Positions 46,701-58,394 are shown, numbered from the stretch's first letter. The stretch: DNA of 64,000 nt from Anniella stebbinsi (GCA_029215795.1 JARDYH010000002.1:278760310-278824309); one strand, 5' to 3'. The notes: a model not told the origin generated them from the letters alone. Numbers and translations are program-made.

Positions 46701-49700
46701 TAAATCCTACTGATTCAATTGTAGCTAGTTATCTCAAGTAACTATATAGGACTACAGTCTTACAGTTATTCTTTAATATTAGATTGGCCACTACTAGAGA
46801 GAGGGCCTACACAGTAGTGGCCCCTAATTTATGGAACATTTCCCCAAGGGATGCACAGTGGGGGCCCTGATTTGTGGCATCTAAGAAGGCTTTGAATACC
46901 TACCTGCTTCAAATGACATATTGATGTATCTTATTGGTCACGCTGCTGTTCTACTGAAGTTTCATTGCTGCAGCTCTGGGAATGTTTTTATAATGGCTAA
47001 AATATACCTTAATGTATTGTTGACTTTTTGAACATTTTAACGTTATTGTATTTTTACTTTTTACACTTATATTTTGCTCACTACCTTGGCTGGATGCAAT
47101 CCAGAAAGGTAGCTTTCTCAATATTTAAAATAAAGAGGAAGACTGATGATCAGGAAGTCATTATTTGATCATATAACTTTATAGATGCTTATGTTGCATG
47201 TCAATAAGACCAAGCTGAAAAGGTGTTCATAGATATGCAAGGCAGTCACAAAACTTTACAAGAGGTTTAATTTCTTACAGTCAGACCTATAAAAACATAC
47301 GGCTACATATACAGCCTAAAATGTCATCATCTGAAACAATGCCATCTGAGAAGTCTATTAAGGGCACAATCCTCTGCACATTTAGACAGAAAGTCCTACA
47401 ACTCCCAGCATTCCCCAGCTAGCCACGTAGGACTTTTTCCTGTCAAAACATGCATAGGATTTCATCCTTATTTCACTTTTGGCCAGAATCCCCCCCAAAA
47501 AACCCCAAAACTACTTAGATCCATGCAAAAGGCTTCTGCCCAGTAGAATGTGTCTTTGATGGACCTTGGTCTGAAGCCACATTTTTTCCCTATTTCTTAT
47601 GCCTTTTGGTTTACTGTGTTAAGACTGCATTCTCATGCACCTTTATTGAGAACAAGCTCCATTCAAGCCAGTAAGATTTACTTCAAAGTAAATACATGTA
47701 AAATCAGCATGAATTGTCTATATTTAGATATTTTTCTGCACTAGTGTTCACACAGTGCTTTTTATTTTAAAAAGCCTTACATCTTTCAGTAGGATTTCAA
47801 CTTCATTTACATTTATTGTTGTTCCAGAAGAGCTTGCAACAGTTTCCTGCAAAACAACAACAACAGTTAAAACAGATTGATTTCTTTAGTTGACAGCACA
47901 TGCCTCTCTTTACAAAATAGTTACATACAACAGAAAACTTCTATCACTTTTCAAACCAGTGGAGCACTTTATGCCCTCTACATAAATTTCTGCCAAATTG
48001 TTTTCTTCTGTATTGTAGATCAGAAGGTGTGCTGAACTAATTCCTAGACTATTTGGGCATATAGGAATATGTCAGAAACACACATATTACTTGGATTATC
48101 TCATCAGATGCTGCATATTTTGAAACTTTATACACTACAGTTCTACATTCAAGACAACAGTATGTAGCTCAGTACTCATATGGTAATATATGGGGCTTTT
48201 GACACCTTTAATATAAAGGGCAAGGAGTCACCAAGACAATGTTATTTTAGCTCCTGCTAAAATGCTTTTTAAGAGTTAGTGCAGTTTAAGTATTGGGAAC
48301 TATTAATTTAAATGTAACTTTGGAACCCTTCCAGCTTTCTGAACACAATTCTGTAAGGATGAATATGTTGTGCATTACCAGAAATTTCTTCCACACACAT
48401 AAGATGCTGAAGCTCCAACTGTGTGTAATCTATATTGAAGAGACATTTTCGATGTTCACACACTTTGGGCAAAATCCTACATAAACTAAAGTATACTTAA
48501 GCCCACTGAAATCAACGGGTTTAATCCACGTCGGATTGCGTTTTGGCTACCAGGATTCTAGTGCGGCACACTATAGATTGAATAAGGTCTTAACTTGTCA
48601 CTACTTTGGCACAACGAGGTCTAGTCTGTAATGCTAGACCACTATCAAGGACACACAGAACAAGCCAGTCACTCATATTTGATGTCCTCTGCATTATACC
48701 GCTGATATTCTAGTGCCACCTGCCCTCTGCAAGTGGAACTGCTACAATTGTCTTCCACAATATTCTACATCAAAGCAAAAGTCCATGGAATTAGATTTAG
48801 CAGCCACCCTGTTCATTAACTTCTGGATTATTAGAGAGTTATTTGAGAATTTACACTAGTAATGCCCAAATCTGGGTTTTTAGCTTCAGAACTGTTATAG
48901 GTTGGTTAGGTAGCTTCTAGAACTGTAAGTGCTAATCAACTGCATTGATTAGAACACTATAGCAAACCAGAAAACCCTGACCCAGTCTCCCACTTTATTT
49001 ATTTAATCTATTAAGTGCCTCATAAAATAAATTTCTCTAGTTTTACAATAATGATAAAAATAGAAATAAAATCATAATAATATAGAACAAACAAACAATA
49101 TAATAAATATGCCAACACAGCATAAAATGCAGTGGAGCTGTTCACACAACATGCTAACCCACACTCAGGACTTGAGTGTGGGTTGTTTTGGCCTGTGGGT
49201 TGTTTGTGGAACCTTGACGCAGATAATATTGCATATGTGGGTCTAGGATAATTTATTTATTTATTTATTCAATTTATATCCTGCCAATATGCAAAATACC
49301 CTAGGTGGCATACAAAATTAAAAACAATTTAAACAAGATAAAACAATAAAATATCCTAGACAGTATAAAAATGTTGAAAACTATTTTAAAATATACAACA
49401 ACCAATAAAACAATACAGCATAAGAACAGTATATAATGGTCGGCAATACGATTCTAAAAAGGGAAGGCCTGCTGGAATAACAATCTTTAATGCCTGCTTA
49501 ATGACATTCAAAGAAGTCAGCAAGTGCATTTCATCCGGAACGTCATTCCACAGCTGAGGGGCAGCGAAGCAAAAGGTCCTCTGGTGTGTCACTGCCAATC
49601 ACACATTAGGCAGCTGCAGCAGATGACCCTCCGAGGACCTTAAGTGGCGGGCTGGAACATAAGGGAGGAGACGCTCCCTAAGGTACTTTGGGCATAGTCC

Positions 49701-52700
49701 ATGTAGGGCTTTAAAGGTAAGAACCAGCACAATATATTTTGCCTGGATAGGAATTGGCAGCTAGTGTGAAGATTATATGGTCTCCATGGGATGTTCCAGA
49801 GACCAACCTGGCTGCCATATTTTGTACCAGTTTAATAAACATTACAGGGCCTAAAGTAATAAAACATAAAAATACTAAAATGTTTAAAGATACTTTTAAG
49901 ACTTTGGGGTTTTTTTTAAGCCTGGAAGAACAGGTAAGTCTTAGCCTGGTGAGGGAAAGATAGCAGTGTGGCTACCAGACAAGCTGCCCTTGGGAAAGCA
50001 CTCCAGGGCTGAAGGGCCTGAGCTCTTACTTGCACTTGGCTATATTTGCTATGGGTTTTCTTCCACTTGCATTCTAGCTTCGTTGCCCTCAGCTCAGGTG
50101 TAAATCAAGGAGCCAAATGGGCTTTATGAAGCAGGACAGGTCGCTCGGAAGAAATAATTTCAACCACCCATGTTATCTCCATATTTCACAGATTAACCAG
50201 AGCATATCCAGTTGGCTCAACACAAAGTATTGTAGCACTTACTACATTTCTGACTTCCCTATTCAAGTTACAGGTTGTGTTCACAAAAAACTCCGCATTC
50301 CAGCAAGTCCTACATATCCAAGGATAACAACCTCACTAATTTGCTTACACAGACAGTTTTGGCAAGATAAAAGAGGTAAAGAATCTAATTTACCAAAGTT
50401 TCTGTTCTTGTCTCAACTTGCTCCGGTCACATGATTATTATTTTTTTAAAAAACACATGCAAGAATGAAAGAGTTCTCTCCAAACAAGTAACTGAAAATG
50501 TAAACAAGAAAGGAGCCTTGTGGCACCTTAAAAACTAAACAGATTTATTATGGGGTGAGCTTTGTGCAACAGAATCATTTCCCTCAGAATTATGAACTGT
50601 TATGTAGCCTTAACTGGCACGCAGGCAGGCAAGCAGACATACCCACAGATTTTTTTTGGGGGGGGGGGGGAATGTAAACAATGAGGCCAAAAGGGAAGAA
50701 GTACGGTTTGACATTTCTTTGCAAAAAACAAGTATATAAACAGTTTCCATTCACAACAGCAGTGACTGGTGATAATTTTCTTGACATTACTAATTTGTTT
50801 CCAGTTACCACTGTTGTGCAATGGAGCCCACAATGGCCTCTATACTTATCTTGTATAACAAGGGTGGGCAACTTTGGGGGATCCAGGGCCACTTTCAGCC
50901 CTCCCCTTAGGCTGCACTCCTGCTACCACCAAATGTAGCTTGTTTTCAAACTAAATTTGTGTATTTTAGCCTTCCAGAGCTGGTTGCTGCAAATTTTGGT
51001 GGCAAACCACTGGTTCTTTTTTTGCTGCCACCACAAATTTCAATGACAGAGTGCAACAGGGGCTGCTTGCCCACCCCTGTTGTATAACATTGACCTTTAC
51101 ACGGAAGTGTCACAGACAGTACCTCTTGCATTTCACTGCCTTTTGGTCTTGCTGATTACACTTTCTCTCTATACGTGTGCATATGTAATTATACTTGGCA
51201 TATGATGAAGTGGGTTTAATAAATACTCATGCTACAACAAACCTGTTATTATTTTTGTTGTTGCTGTAATAGGCTATGATGGTAGTACTAATATCTGTGC
51301 CTTCTGCTAATAACCAAGGCAGTCACTGGCAATACACTGGCAAAAATAGCAGGAAGATGAGTCCTGAGCATTGGCATTTGCCACAATTCAGAAGGCACTC
51401 GGTTCACACTATCACCCCTCTCTGTTAGCCTTCCTTTCCACCAGTCCTACCTTTCCCAAACTCACCAGTGTAAGAGGGAAATGAGATGCAGTAGCAAAGA
51501 GGACTAGGGTAGCAGAGGCCTCAGGCAGCAATGCAGCCCAATTCAAATCAGGCCAGAGATTAAATTAGTCAGTCCACATCTGATCATAAACTGAATCCTA
51601 CTTAACTTGTTTTGAGTTGGAATCCATTCCAAGAGAAGCCCAGAAAAGCTCAAACCTTCACAGCTTCCAAGTAGTGCTAGAGGGAGTGGGGTTAGAAGAC
51701 TGTCTATTTGCAAAAAAAAAAAAAAACCCTTGCACAATGAGTATGTTATTAACAAAAGCAATAAAACATATTAAGCTACTCTAATGAAAACTTACCTGGG
51801 AAGTCTGAACATTATTTTCTCTATTTTCAAGGCCTGAATATTTTGTGGAATTTGCAGATAACTGGTTTTTCAGCCGATCCACCTCTTCTGAGAGGGAATT
51901 AAGTTGCTGATCTCTCTTTGCCGCTTCCTTTGTTTTCTCCTCTAGTTGACCAAGTAGAGTAGCAATGTCACCATGTTTGCTTTTGCTCTTCAGCTTGCCT
52001 TTCAGGACCCGGATTTCTTGATCCCTCTCTCCAAGGATATTGTTATATTTTTCTGTTTCAGTTTCAAGGGCAAGTATTTTCTACATGAAGCACAAGTAAG
52101 CATTTTACCAGAGCAATAGGCCAGACAGTTTTGATGTCAAATATACAGTTGTACAGGAAGGTTAAACATGCTGGGAACTATTAGCAAGTAGGATGATAAA
52201 ATTAGGGCTTATGGCACAGTACAGATGGGGCCACAACACTTAGTAACAAGACTCTACAGAATTATGTCTTATGAAGATCACTTTGATTTGAAAACTGTTT
52301 AATCACAATCGCCAAGGCCATCGTGAAGCTCTAATTTCAAATAGGCTGTGTGCCCAGAATATTAGGTTTTGAAGCATTCTGCCTAGATAGCCTGAAGGTT
52401 GCATCTTTTTAACTGTAAAATCTGATTGCATAAAAAATAGACAGCCTAGAATGTATATATTTGAGCGAATCCTTTTTTTAAAATAATAAAATAAAAACAA
52501 AACAAAAAGGCTACAGCTGACCAGAATCTTTTTCTGGAAATCAGAGAGACTTAGGGTGCAACCCTATGCACAATTAGACAGAAAATGTCTTACAATTCCT
52601 AGCGTGCCGCAGTCAGCATGACATGCTGTGAGTTGTAGGACTTCTCTCTGTCTAAACATGCAGAGGATTGCACCCTTAAATTTGCAATGTCATGTGAAAG

Positions 52701-54307
52701 AAAACAGAAAGCAGATGAGCTCAACTGCTGTTTCAGCTAACTAAAACAGAGTGCTTCTCCTGCAGGATTCCACTGTGAAAGTAAAGCATGCTACCTGTGT
52801 GACTGTAAAGAGCTCAGCCTATGCTTGGGCCCATTACAGACCATTTCCAATTCAAGTTGAAAGAATTTTATTAAGACTTACGCAGTGAAAGTTTTGTACG
52901 TTCTGCATCAAGTACAAACAGACTTTCACTGTTCAATTCAACTTCTTTCAATTGGTCTTATGAGACTGGAATTGGTCTTGGTATGACAGATGCCATCTGC
53001 ATTTCAGATTGATGGAGAGCATGCAAGAATACACTAGAGAAAAATAAAACAGAATAGCAATATCTGAATAGCAACTGGATATCTGAATAGTATTAAAGTA
53101 GAAATTAGGATATTAACCTTAAATTTGCTATGCAATCCTATTGCTATTCCTGGCAGCCTCTAAACTTTGAAGCTGACATGAATCCCATGCAGAGGGGGAG
53201 CAGTGCAGAGGTGATCTTCACTTATGCACTCCAGCCCACCCTGCATTTCTGCTAGATGGGAGATTTCGCCCATCTAGCAGTGGTACCTTGGAGAGGGAGG
53301 GAAGGAGGCTGGAGCGGCTATAGGAAAAAAACATGATGCAGCTTCCCTGGTCTCCTCCCCGCCCCAGGGAATGTCCCCTTTTTCCAGTCTCAGCACTCTG
53401 TTTTCAGAGCACAGAGAAGTAGTTAGCATGGTTCTCTCCAGCTACAAGGGAGTTGGGGAGGGGAGCACAGTTTTCTGGCTCCCAGATCAGAGTCCTGTCT
53501 ATGAGCTTAGAGTCAGGAACCTGAACAACCCTAGGTCCCCCACAGATACTGTCTAGGGAACATAGGATTGTCCCCTTAGCAGAATAAAAGTGCATGAGAA
53601 TATATAATTTGCTAATAAAGGAACAAAGCATCTACAAAAGATTCTCCATGCTAATAAAATGTATGACAGTTGATAACCAGAAAAGTTTGCAAAACACTAA
53701 CCAATCTAAAAACATAAATTTCTGATCCAGAGTGCTCTGTGTGCATCATGTTTTAGAAAATTGCTGCATGAGTCGGTCAATGGAAGGAGCAGCTCTGTGA
53801 ATCAAGCAGCAGCTCTATGCTTTGTAAATCAAAATGTTCCCTTTGTATAGGATTGAAATGGGAGGCTTTTGTGAGTACAGACCCTTTATGGTGCAATTCT
53901 ATGCATGTTTAAAGAGGGGAGGGGAATCCTACAGCTCCCAGCTTGGCTGGGCGGGGAATGCTGGGAGTTGTAGTACTTTTTTTCTGTCTAAACATGCAAA
54001 GGATTTTGCCCTTAAAGATCCAGTATTAACATTCAGATTTTAATTAAGATGCAAGACAAAAACCACTCCACTTGTCAAACATTTAAGTGATCTATTGATA
54101 GCAATAATTCAAGAAAGGAAGGTTTAAGTATAGAAAAGTTAATATCACCTCCAGAAGCCTCTTCCTTTCTTCAGGTGTCATTTTGGTTTTGCCCTTAATG
54201 ATTTCTTCCAAGGATTTTTTCAGGGCTGCATTCTCTTTCTTATACACCTGCAATTCTGATTCAGATTTGGAATCACTAGTCTTCAATCCCCACTTGCCGA
54301 TATTCAT
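37636..54307 (-). CDS. CEP55: Centrosomal protein 55 (CEP55), 8 coding exons
   Basis: Joined on the minus strand: 54307-54149, 52080-51796, 47846-47781, 44349-44208, 41259-40955 (homology suggests 41271), 39801-39730, 39252-39127 and 37839-37636. The product is 452 residues (456 with the longer exon); human CEP55 has 464. CEP55 is a dimeric coiled-coil midbody protein that binds ALIX and TSG101 to bring ESCRT-III to the abscission site. Long heptad stretches fill exons 1-2 and 5-7. The ESCRT/ALIX-binding hinge is NQQWLMYDQQREAYVQSLLA, with W178 and Y181 matching the human contact residues W184 and Y187. The C-terminus carries the ubiquitin-binding zinc finger ECPKC...HRELLAHIDFC. The N-terminus begins MNIGKWGLK, shorter than human by a few residues; an in-frame TAA six codons upstream supports this start. 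One acceptor is unusual (see the exon at 40955-41271). Confidence 0.95.
38921..38943. repeat. (TG)n microsatellite
   Basis: Eleven to twelve TG units in the last CEP55 intron. Confidence 0.9.
39127..39252 (-). CDS. CEP55: CEP55 coding exon 7
   Basis: Acceptor CTTGCCAG, donor TCCTCA|GTGAGT; 42 codons (IQACTSDFENEKLDRQ to ITRLESS), the end of the C-terminal coiled coil. Confidence 0.92.
39730..39801 (-). CDS. CEP55: CEP55 coding exon 6
   Basis: Acceptor CTTACAG, donor CAGCAG|GTACCA; 24 codons (VERLQRSLLKQHEEHTRIAA to LEQQ), coiled coil. Confidence 0.9.
40669..40705. repeat. (ATT)n microsatellite
   Basis: About twelve ATT units in a CEP55 intron, probably seeded by a LINE 3' tail. Confidence 0.9.
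40955..41271 (-). CDS. CEP55: CEP55 coding exon 5, acceptor in question
   Basis: It encodes EDKQRYYEELLAAARKALD to TQALSSQ; donor CTCAG|GTGAGC. Homology to human (GYLQEEKQ) predicts an exon start at 41271 encoding GFLKEDKQ, directly after a pyrimidine-rich tract, but the intron there ends in GG rather than AG. The nearest AG (41261-41260) starts the exon at 41259, keeps phase and drops four codons. Confidence 0.85.
42160..42650 (-). mobile_element. CR1 LINE fragment, 3' portion
   Basis: The plus strand reads TCATAGAGTTTTAGAGATCT near 42158, then TCCACCACCTCCTGAGGCAG, TATTCCACTGTCAAACAGCC and CTGGACACAGAACTCTAGAT, in the same order as inverted CR1 elements of birds and reptiles. It is diverged and without a usable frame. 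It lies in CEP55 intron 4. Confidence 0.75.
42690..43015. repeat. Large palindromic MITE
   Basis: GAATATTCAAGCC near 42740 and GGCTTGAATATTC near 42939, plus GGTTCAGACATCACGATAAA and GGCTTATTTTAAACCACAGTGG with AATAAGCCATGGTGGC, make opposing arms around 42840. Boundaries are approximate. Confidence 0.5.
44208..44349 (-). CDS. CEP55: CEP55 coding exon 4 (ALIX/TSG101-binding hinge)
   Basis: Acceptor TTTAAAG, donor AGAAG|GTATTG; 47 codons plus one base. It starts ALEKNQQWLMYDQQREAY, the most conserved part of the protein and its ESCRT-binding region. Confidence 0.93.
44475..44620 (-). repeat. GGATCAG/GTCCA dispersed repeat, diverged copy
   Basis: The plus strand reads GGAGGGTGCAGTTGTGCTCA, GTCTTGCTTGTGGGC and CTAGATAGGCCTTTAGTCTG, the inverted order of 34198-34500. 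Confidence 0.5.
44955..45125. repeat. Palindromic MITE with TTCAGACAACAC-type ends
   Basis: CTGTCCAGATGACACACTAAGCC opens it and GGCTTAGTGTGTTGTCTGAA followed by CAGGCCC closes it. Internal AAGCCACAGTGGTTAAGC meets GGTTAGCAGCCTAACCATGG. It lies in CEP55 intron 3. Confidence 0.6.
46671..47145 (+). mobile_element. MITE (46671-46764) followed by a LINE 3' fragment (46775-47145)
   Basis: The first part is a CAAATCCTATACATG-type MITE. The second translates on the plus strand to a broken RERAYTVVAPNLWN-like LINE C-terminus (GAGAGGGCCTACACAGTAGT onward) and then an AT-rich 3' region ending near CTTGGCTGGATGCAATCCAG. Confidence 0.55.
47361..47467. mobile_element. Harbinger-like MITE, TTA-flanked
   Basis: A 107-bp palindrome with CCTACAACTCCCAGCATTCC at its core and ends AGGGCACAATCC and GGATTTCATCC. 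TTA lies on both sides (47358-47360 and 47468-47470). It belongs with 52554-52675 and 53889-54011. Confidence 0.6.
47781..47846 (-). CDS. CEP55: CEP55 coding exon 3 (66 bp)
   Basis: Acceptor TTTGCAG, donor AGAT|GTAAGG; 22 codons (ETVASSSGTT to EVEILLKD). It aligns with the linker before the ALIX-binding hinge. Confidence 0.88.
48990..49835 (-). mobile_element. LINE (L2/CR1-like) 3' tails, minus strand
   Basis: A (TTTA)n-headed AT-rich tail starts near 48994 and a second near 49251. The second continues to about 49835 with minus-strand coding relics (THQRTFCFAAPQLWNDVPDE at about 49590-49530). Both are 5'-truncated and inactive. A partial TTCACACAACATGCTAACCC palindrome lies between them near 49139. 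Confidence 0.6.
50440..51790 (-). other. CEP55 intron 2, unclassified part
   Basis: A run of 13 G (50658-50670) and repeat-like phrases near 50862-51080 (TGGGCAACTTTGGGGGATCC opposite CAGGGGCTGCTTGCCCACCC) are the only structure. No exon-like segment was recognised. Confidence 0.4.
51796..52080 (-). CDS. CEP55: CEP55 coding exon 2
   Basis: Acceptor CATGTAG, donor CCCAG|GTAAGT; 95 codons in phase 0. It is coiled coil throughout (KILALETETEKYNNI to NVQTSQ), aligning with the human N-terminal coiled coil. Confidence 0.93.
52554..52675. mobile_element. Harbinger-like MITE, best copy
   Basis: The 122-bp palindrome has ends GGGTGCAACCCTATGC and GCAGAGGATTGCACCC. TTA flanks both sides (52551-52553 and 52676-52678), the duplication expected of PIF/Harbinger elements. 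It lies in CEP55 intron 1. Confidence 0.7.
53889..54011. mobile_element. Harbinger-like MITE
   Basis: Palindrome with TGGTGCAATTCTATGC and GCAAAGGATTTTGCCC ends, flanked by TTA (53886-53888 and 54012-54014). The core GGAATGCTGGGAGTTGTAGT matches the other two copies. It ends about 140 bases past the exon 1 donor, inside CEP55 intron 1. Confidence 0.65.
54149..54307 (-). CDS. CEP55: CEP55 coding exon 1
   Basis: ATG at 54307-54305, 53 codons, donor GGAG|GTGATA. The SDSKSES segment aligns with the human N-terminus. An acceptor-like TTTCTAG (exon from 54343) precedes it, so the 5' untranslated region is spliced. Confidence 0.88.
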
Positions 54308-54432
54308 CTCGTTGTTGGCCTTTTATGTTATATGCCAGGTTTTCTAGAAAATCATCAAGTACTTTTGAAGAAGCAGTCTCTTTAGCTATGCCATAGGCAA
54401 AGTTTTTCTGCATTACAGAACTTGCAGGTCTT

Positions 54433-55110
54433 TACAGCCTAGTTCTATGCATGCTTAGTCAGAAGTAAACCACCAAATCTTATGGGACTATGGCCACAAA
54501 CATATATTTACTCAGAAGTAAGTCTTGCTGCATTCGATGAGGCTTATATCCTACCAGGTATGTTTAGGATTACAGTCTTAGGGCCTGTTCAGATAACATG
54601 CTAACCAACCATGGATTGCTCAAAAACAACATCCATGGTGGATTAGTGTGTCATGTGGCAGGAGATTTCGCTCCCCAGGGTGGGCAGACTACCATGCCCA
54701 CTACCCATCTTCTGCAAGATGGTTAGCAGGATTCCATGGTGGTTCCCATGTCGTATGATGGGAACACTGTGGGAATTTCAGTTCATTTCACTGGGGGAGA
54801 AAAATAGTGGTGACCATAGAGTCTGCCAGAAGGAGTGACCAACACTTCCAGTGATGCACTTGCCACCGCAGACTGGCAGCATTTTCCCAATGGAGCAGCT
54901 ACCAGCCACCTGTTTGGCGAGCAGACGATAATGGGAGGTGGGGTAAAACTGCACAAAGATAAGTGACCTAACTACAGAAGTGGGTTGGTAGTGGTATTAT
55001 GAGCACGGTGTGGCTCTACAATCGTGTGGTGGGCCTGCTTGTCATGGTTCCGTTATCTCTCCCCTCTCCATGATTCCCTTACTCACCCACCCTCCATGCA
55101 CATCTGAACA
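54433..55110. repeat. Tandemly placed MITE relics in the CEP55 5' intron
   Basis: Two CTCAGAAGTAAG-type units (about 54433-54580) are followed by a TTCAGATAACATGCTAACC palindrome. Its opposing end, CATCTGAACAGG, lies near 55101. No coding content was recognised. Confidence 0.5.
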
Positions 55111-55542
55111 GGTTCTTAGTTCCAAATAAACACACATAAGATTGTAACCTCACTCCAACTCACAAATAAGCCAAAGAATAGGAAACAATATCCCCTTTCA
55201 AAGGCAACAGGATATTTTCCTAAAACAGGCAGAGCTCTTTTCAGATGTAACAGTAGCAAAATTAAAAGTGAATGTAACTCCTTTTAATCTGGGGACTGGT
55301 CCCCAAAACCAACAACACAATTGTTATGATAATTCTGAAGTGTTTCAGGTCCATTTTGCAGTGAAATGAAATCGCCAATCTGCTAACTATTACTTCCCAG
55401 AATTTATATGAAATGCAGCTCCTTCTACCATATCATCATGCGAAGCTAGGGGAAGTGGTTTAGCAAAGGAAACAGGGAATGTGAGAGAATTCACGAGGTC
55501 CATTAAAGTTGATTAGATCAAAAACACTACTAGCAGACTTAC

Positions 55543-55570
55543 CTGTTCTCTAGGACCTGGTGCAGGGCAC
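55543..55570 (-). other. Candidate 28-bp untranslated exon of CEP55
   Basis: CTTTCAG|GTGCCC and AACAG|GTAAGT bracket 28 bases on the minus strand. It contains an in-frame-independent TAG and would lie between the CpG promoter and coding exon 1. It is short but the splice sites are strong. Confidence 0.45.
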
Positions 55571-56299
55571 CTGAAAGGAAGGAAGCAGAGACAGCACAGC
55601 ATGTGTAGCTGTCAAAGATCCTGAAGTTGCAGATGAAACCATATGCAGAAAAAAGAAAAGTGACCTATCTCAGAGAGACTAACAAGATTCCTAAATGGTG
55701 AACAATAAATAGAAAAATAAATAAATCAAAATACAGAATTTAAATATTTTAAATCAGATTATGTTATCCAAGGACCAAACTACATATTGCATAGGAGATT
55801 TGCAAAGGCTCTCCAAATGCTTAAACAAAACACACAAATCCTGAAATGCAGCCAGGGAAAATTTCTAGGGAGCAGTATCAGAGGAAGGGTTTTGAACTCC
55901 CCTCATTTCCTAACCAACCCCTCCCCAACTGCTGTTTCCTGGAGAGAGGAACTTACAGGTACCTGTATTTCTTCCCCATGGGGTAAGAATCAGCAGAGAT
56001 CCTAACATCAGTTTTTAAAGCCCTCAAACGACAGATCTCAGTTTGGCCAATTATTTTATTTTAAGCTGAGGTGGCTGGAAAAGCATGGCAAATAGTAAAT
56101 AAAAGTAGTCTTGATGACGGGGCAGGAAAGGGAGGCAGGACTGAGAAGAGAGATATAGGAGCGTCTACAGAGGAGACAGATGATGCTGAGTAACCTACTG
56201 AGCAGCACAGAAAGAGGAACGCAAGGCCCTCCCAGATCGGTAGCTTGACGCCCTAAACGTCGTACCAGCGGCAATTATCCCAACACCTCTACCTCCCCC

Positions 56300-56860
56300 C
56301 TCATCACTAGCTACGTATTACAGGGAGCGGGTATGAATGAGAACCCCTTAATGTGTGTGTACCTGACGGGGCTCAAGGGGTCCTTGCTAACAACATGGTG
56401 CTTATGGGCTCCAGTATATGCCCCCCCCGCCCAACCACCCGGTGTCCTCCACACACCTGGTGATGCGCAGCGGCGCTCCCGGGGCAGGAGCGACAAGCGG
56501 GCTCGGCCTCCAGCAAAAGGAAGCTTTAAGATGATAGGATGGCGGCGGCAACGACAATAATAGCAGCAGCAGCAGCGCCGCCACCACCGCTGCTTCCCAC
56601 CACACAGGGAGGAACGGCGAGGAACACCAAGAAAGAGCAAAAGACAACGGCGCTACCGCTCCTCTTCGAACGCCGCCCCAGTCGAACGCTGCTTCCGGGA
56701 GTTTGAATTCCGCGGCTCCACTTGACGCCATTTCCGCTTCATTGCCAGGCTACGGGGGCTGTGAGGGGTCAAGTCCAAAAAGGCGAAGCTGACGACTTTG
56801 AGGAGGGACGAGTGGGAGAAGAGAGAGCCAGAGGGCGGGGCGCGGGTTGCTATGCCAAGC
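56300..56860 (-). promoter_or_regulatory. CpG-rich promoter region of CEP55
   Basis: CG density rises sharply between about 56440 and 56730, upstream of CEP55. A donor-like CCAG|GTGTGT (exon end at 56457, minus strand) could close a first untranslated exon. No TATA box was seen, as is usual for cell-cycle genes. Confidence 0.55.
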
Positions 56861-56939
56861 TGCATTCTCTTCCCGTGGCCGTTAGAATGAACGGAATGGT
56901 CAGTTTCAAATTAGATAGAAACGGCCGAGTGGATTAACC

Positions 56940-58394
56940 ACCGGGTTTCTCAGCCTGCCACCTCTTAGTGGTGCCCAAAATCAATTCCGTGTGTGTGTTG
57001 GGGGGGGGGGGGGGGTTGTCAGTAGGAACTCGTCCCACGGTGTGCCCATGCTGCCCAGAGCGGGCGGGGGCAATTTGTCCCGGGCCCCTACATAGCGGGG
57101 CATCCTCCCCCCTACAAACATTTTGTATGTTTGTGTGCATGTGACAACAAACCCTCACCGGGTCCCCAGAGTCCTCATCAGTGTCGCCTGTGCTCAACTG
57201 CTTATATTTCCCTCTGGGACGAAGCCTGGACCGCCTTCCAGAGGGAGAGGACAAGATGTGTGGAGGTTCTGCTCCTTCTCTTGCTACTTGCTTGCTTCCA
57301 GAGAGCAGGTTAACAGGCGGCACCAGCGAGGAGAAGCTGCATGTCCAGGAAGGAGATTGGAACTGCTGGGTGCTCTACTGGGACATAGGCCTCAGCAGGT
57401 GCCCTACAGTACCAATCCCTGATGCCAACTCTGCCCCCAGATGCATTGTCCGGAACCATCTGTAATGGATGGTTCAGAGCAATGCTTTTGGGACAGAGAT
57501 GGCATACAGAATGAATGTGCTTAGCATCACACTCTATGAGCTCCATCACACCTCCTTTTTTTTCCTGGTTTGCCTCCGCCATTTCCACCTCAGTTTCATT
57601 AGCATGTCAAGCTAATGGTTCTTTTCATATGGGTTTCTGGCATAGGCGAAACCTCCTTTCGCTTGTTTGTTATCCCACTTCACCCTGCCCCTTCTCCTTC
57701 CCCCTCCAGTTCATTGTTTCTTGTTGTTGATGGACATTGTGATGGGCGTGGGCGTCTCCCCCCCCCCCCCCCCCATCGTTCTGGCTTTGTTGTGTAGTAT
57801 TTTACTGATTTAACGTTTCGGCTGGGTGCCGTTTCTGTGGGCAATGAAGGTGGGGTTGGAGCAGCAAAAGTCCGTTCAGTGAGTCAGCACAAGCCTGTTC
57901 ATTTGACACAGCGTGCTGGAGGAGAACCCCCCTCCCTCCTCTTTTGTCAGAAAGACCTCCCTTCAAAGTACACGTCCCCAACAAAGGACATAGCGCAAGA
58001 ATGGCAATACATGGGGGCAGAAGGGCGCTTTAATCCCGCATGGAGAAAATAAACCAGACTTTCCCCGCTCTAGGAAAAGATGGAAAATGGAGGGGAAGAG
58101 GCGGGGTGAGTGCAGGACAGGCACGCCGTCAAGTGAGTGCTGCGCTGCAAAACGGCAAACCAGGCATGACGAGGGTGCAATAAAACACTGGTGTGATGGA
58201 GCCCTATGATATTTAGAAGCCTACACAGAAGATCCTGTGAATTGAACACCACTAATACAGGATAGGGTTATATTCAAAAAGCATCATGAACTCCAACAAA
58301 ACTTTATTTGGAGCGAGGGATTTAAAAACAACAGCCATAAGAACAAGAGGGGAAAAACTCAGATGCACAAACACAGTATAGCTATTTTAAGAAT
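56940..58394. other. Intergenic with long homopolymer runs
   Basis: G16 (57000-57015) and C17 (57758-57774) are the clearest features. Open frames near 57123-57465 have no recognised motif. I found no exon of MYOF, the gene expected beyond CEP55 from human synteny. Confidence 0.4.

Noticed and set aside
56311..56865. Open frames near the CEP55 promoter
   Set aside because: They are explained by GC content, and no CEP55 or other protein similarity was seen.
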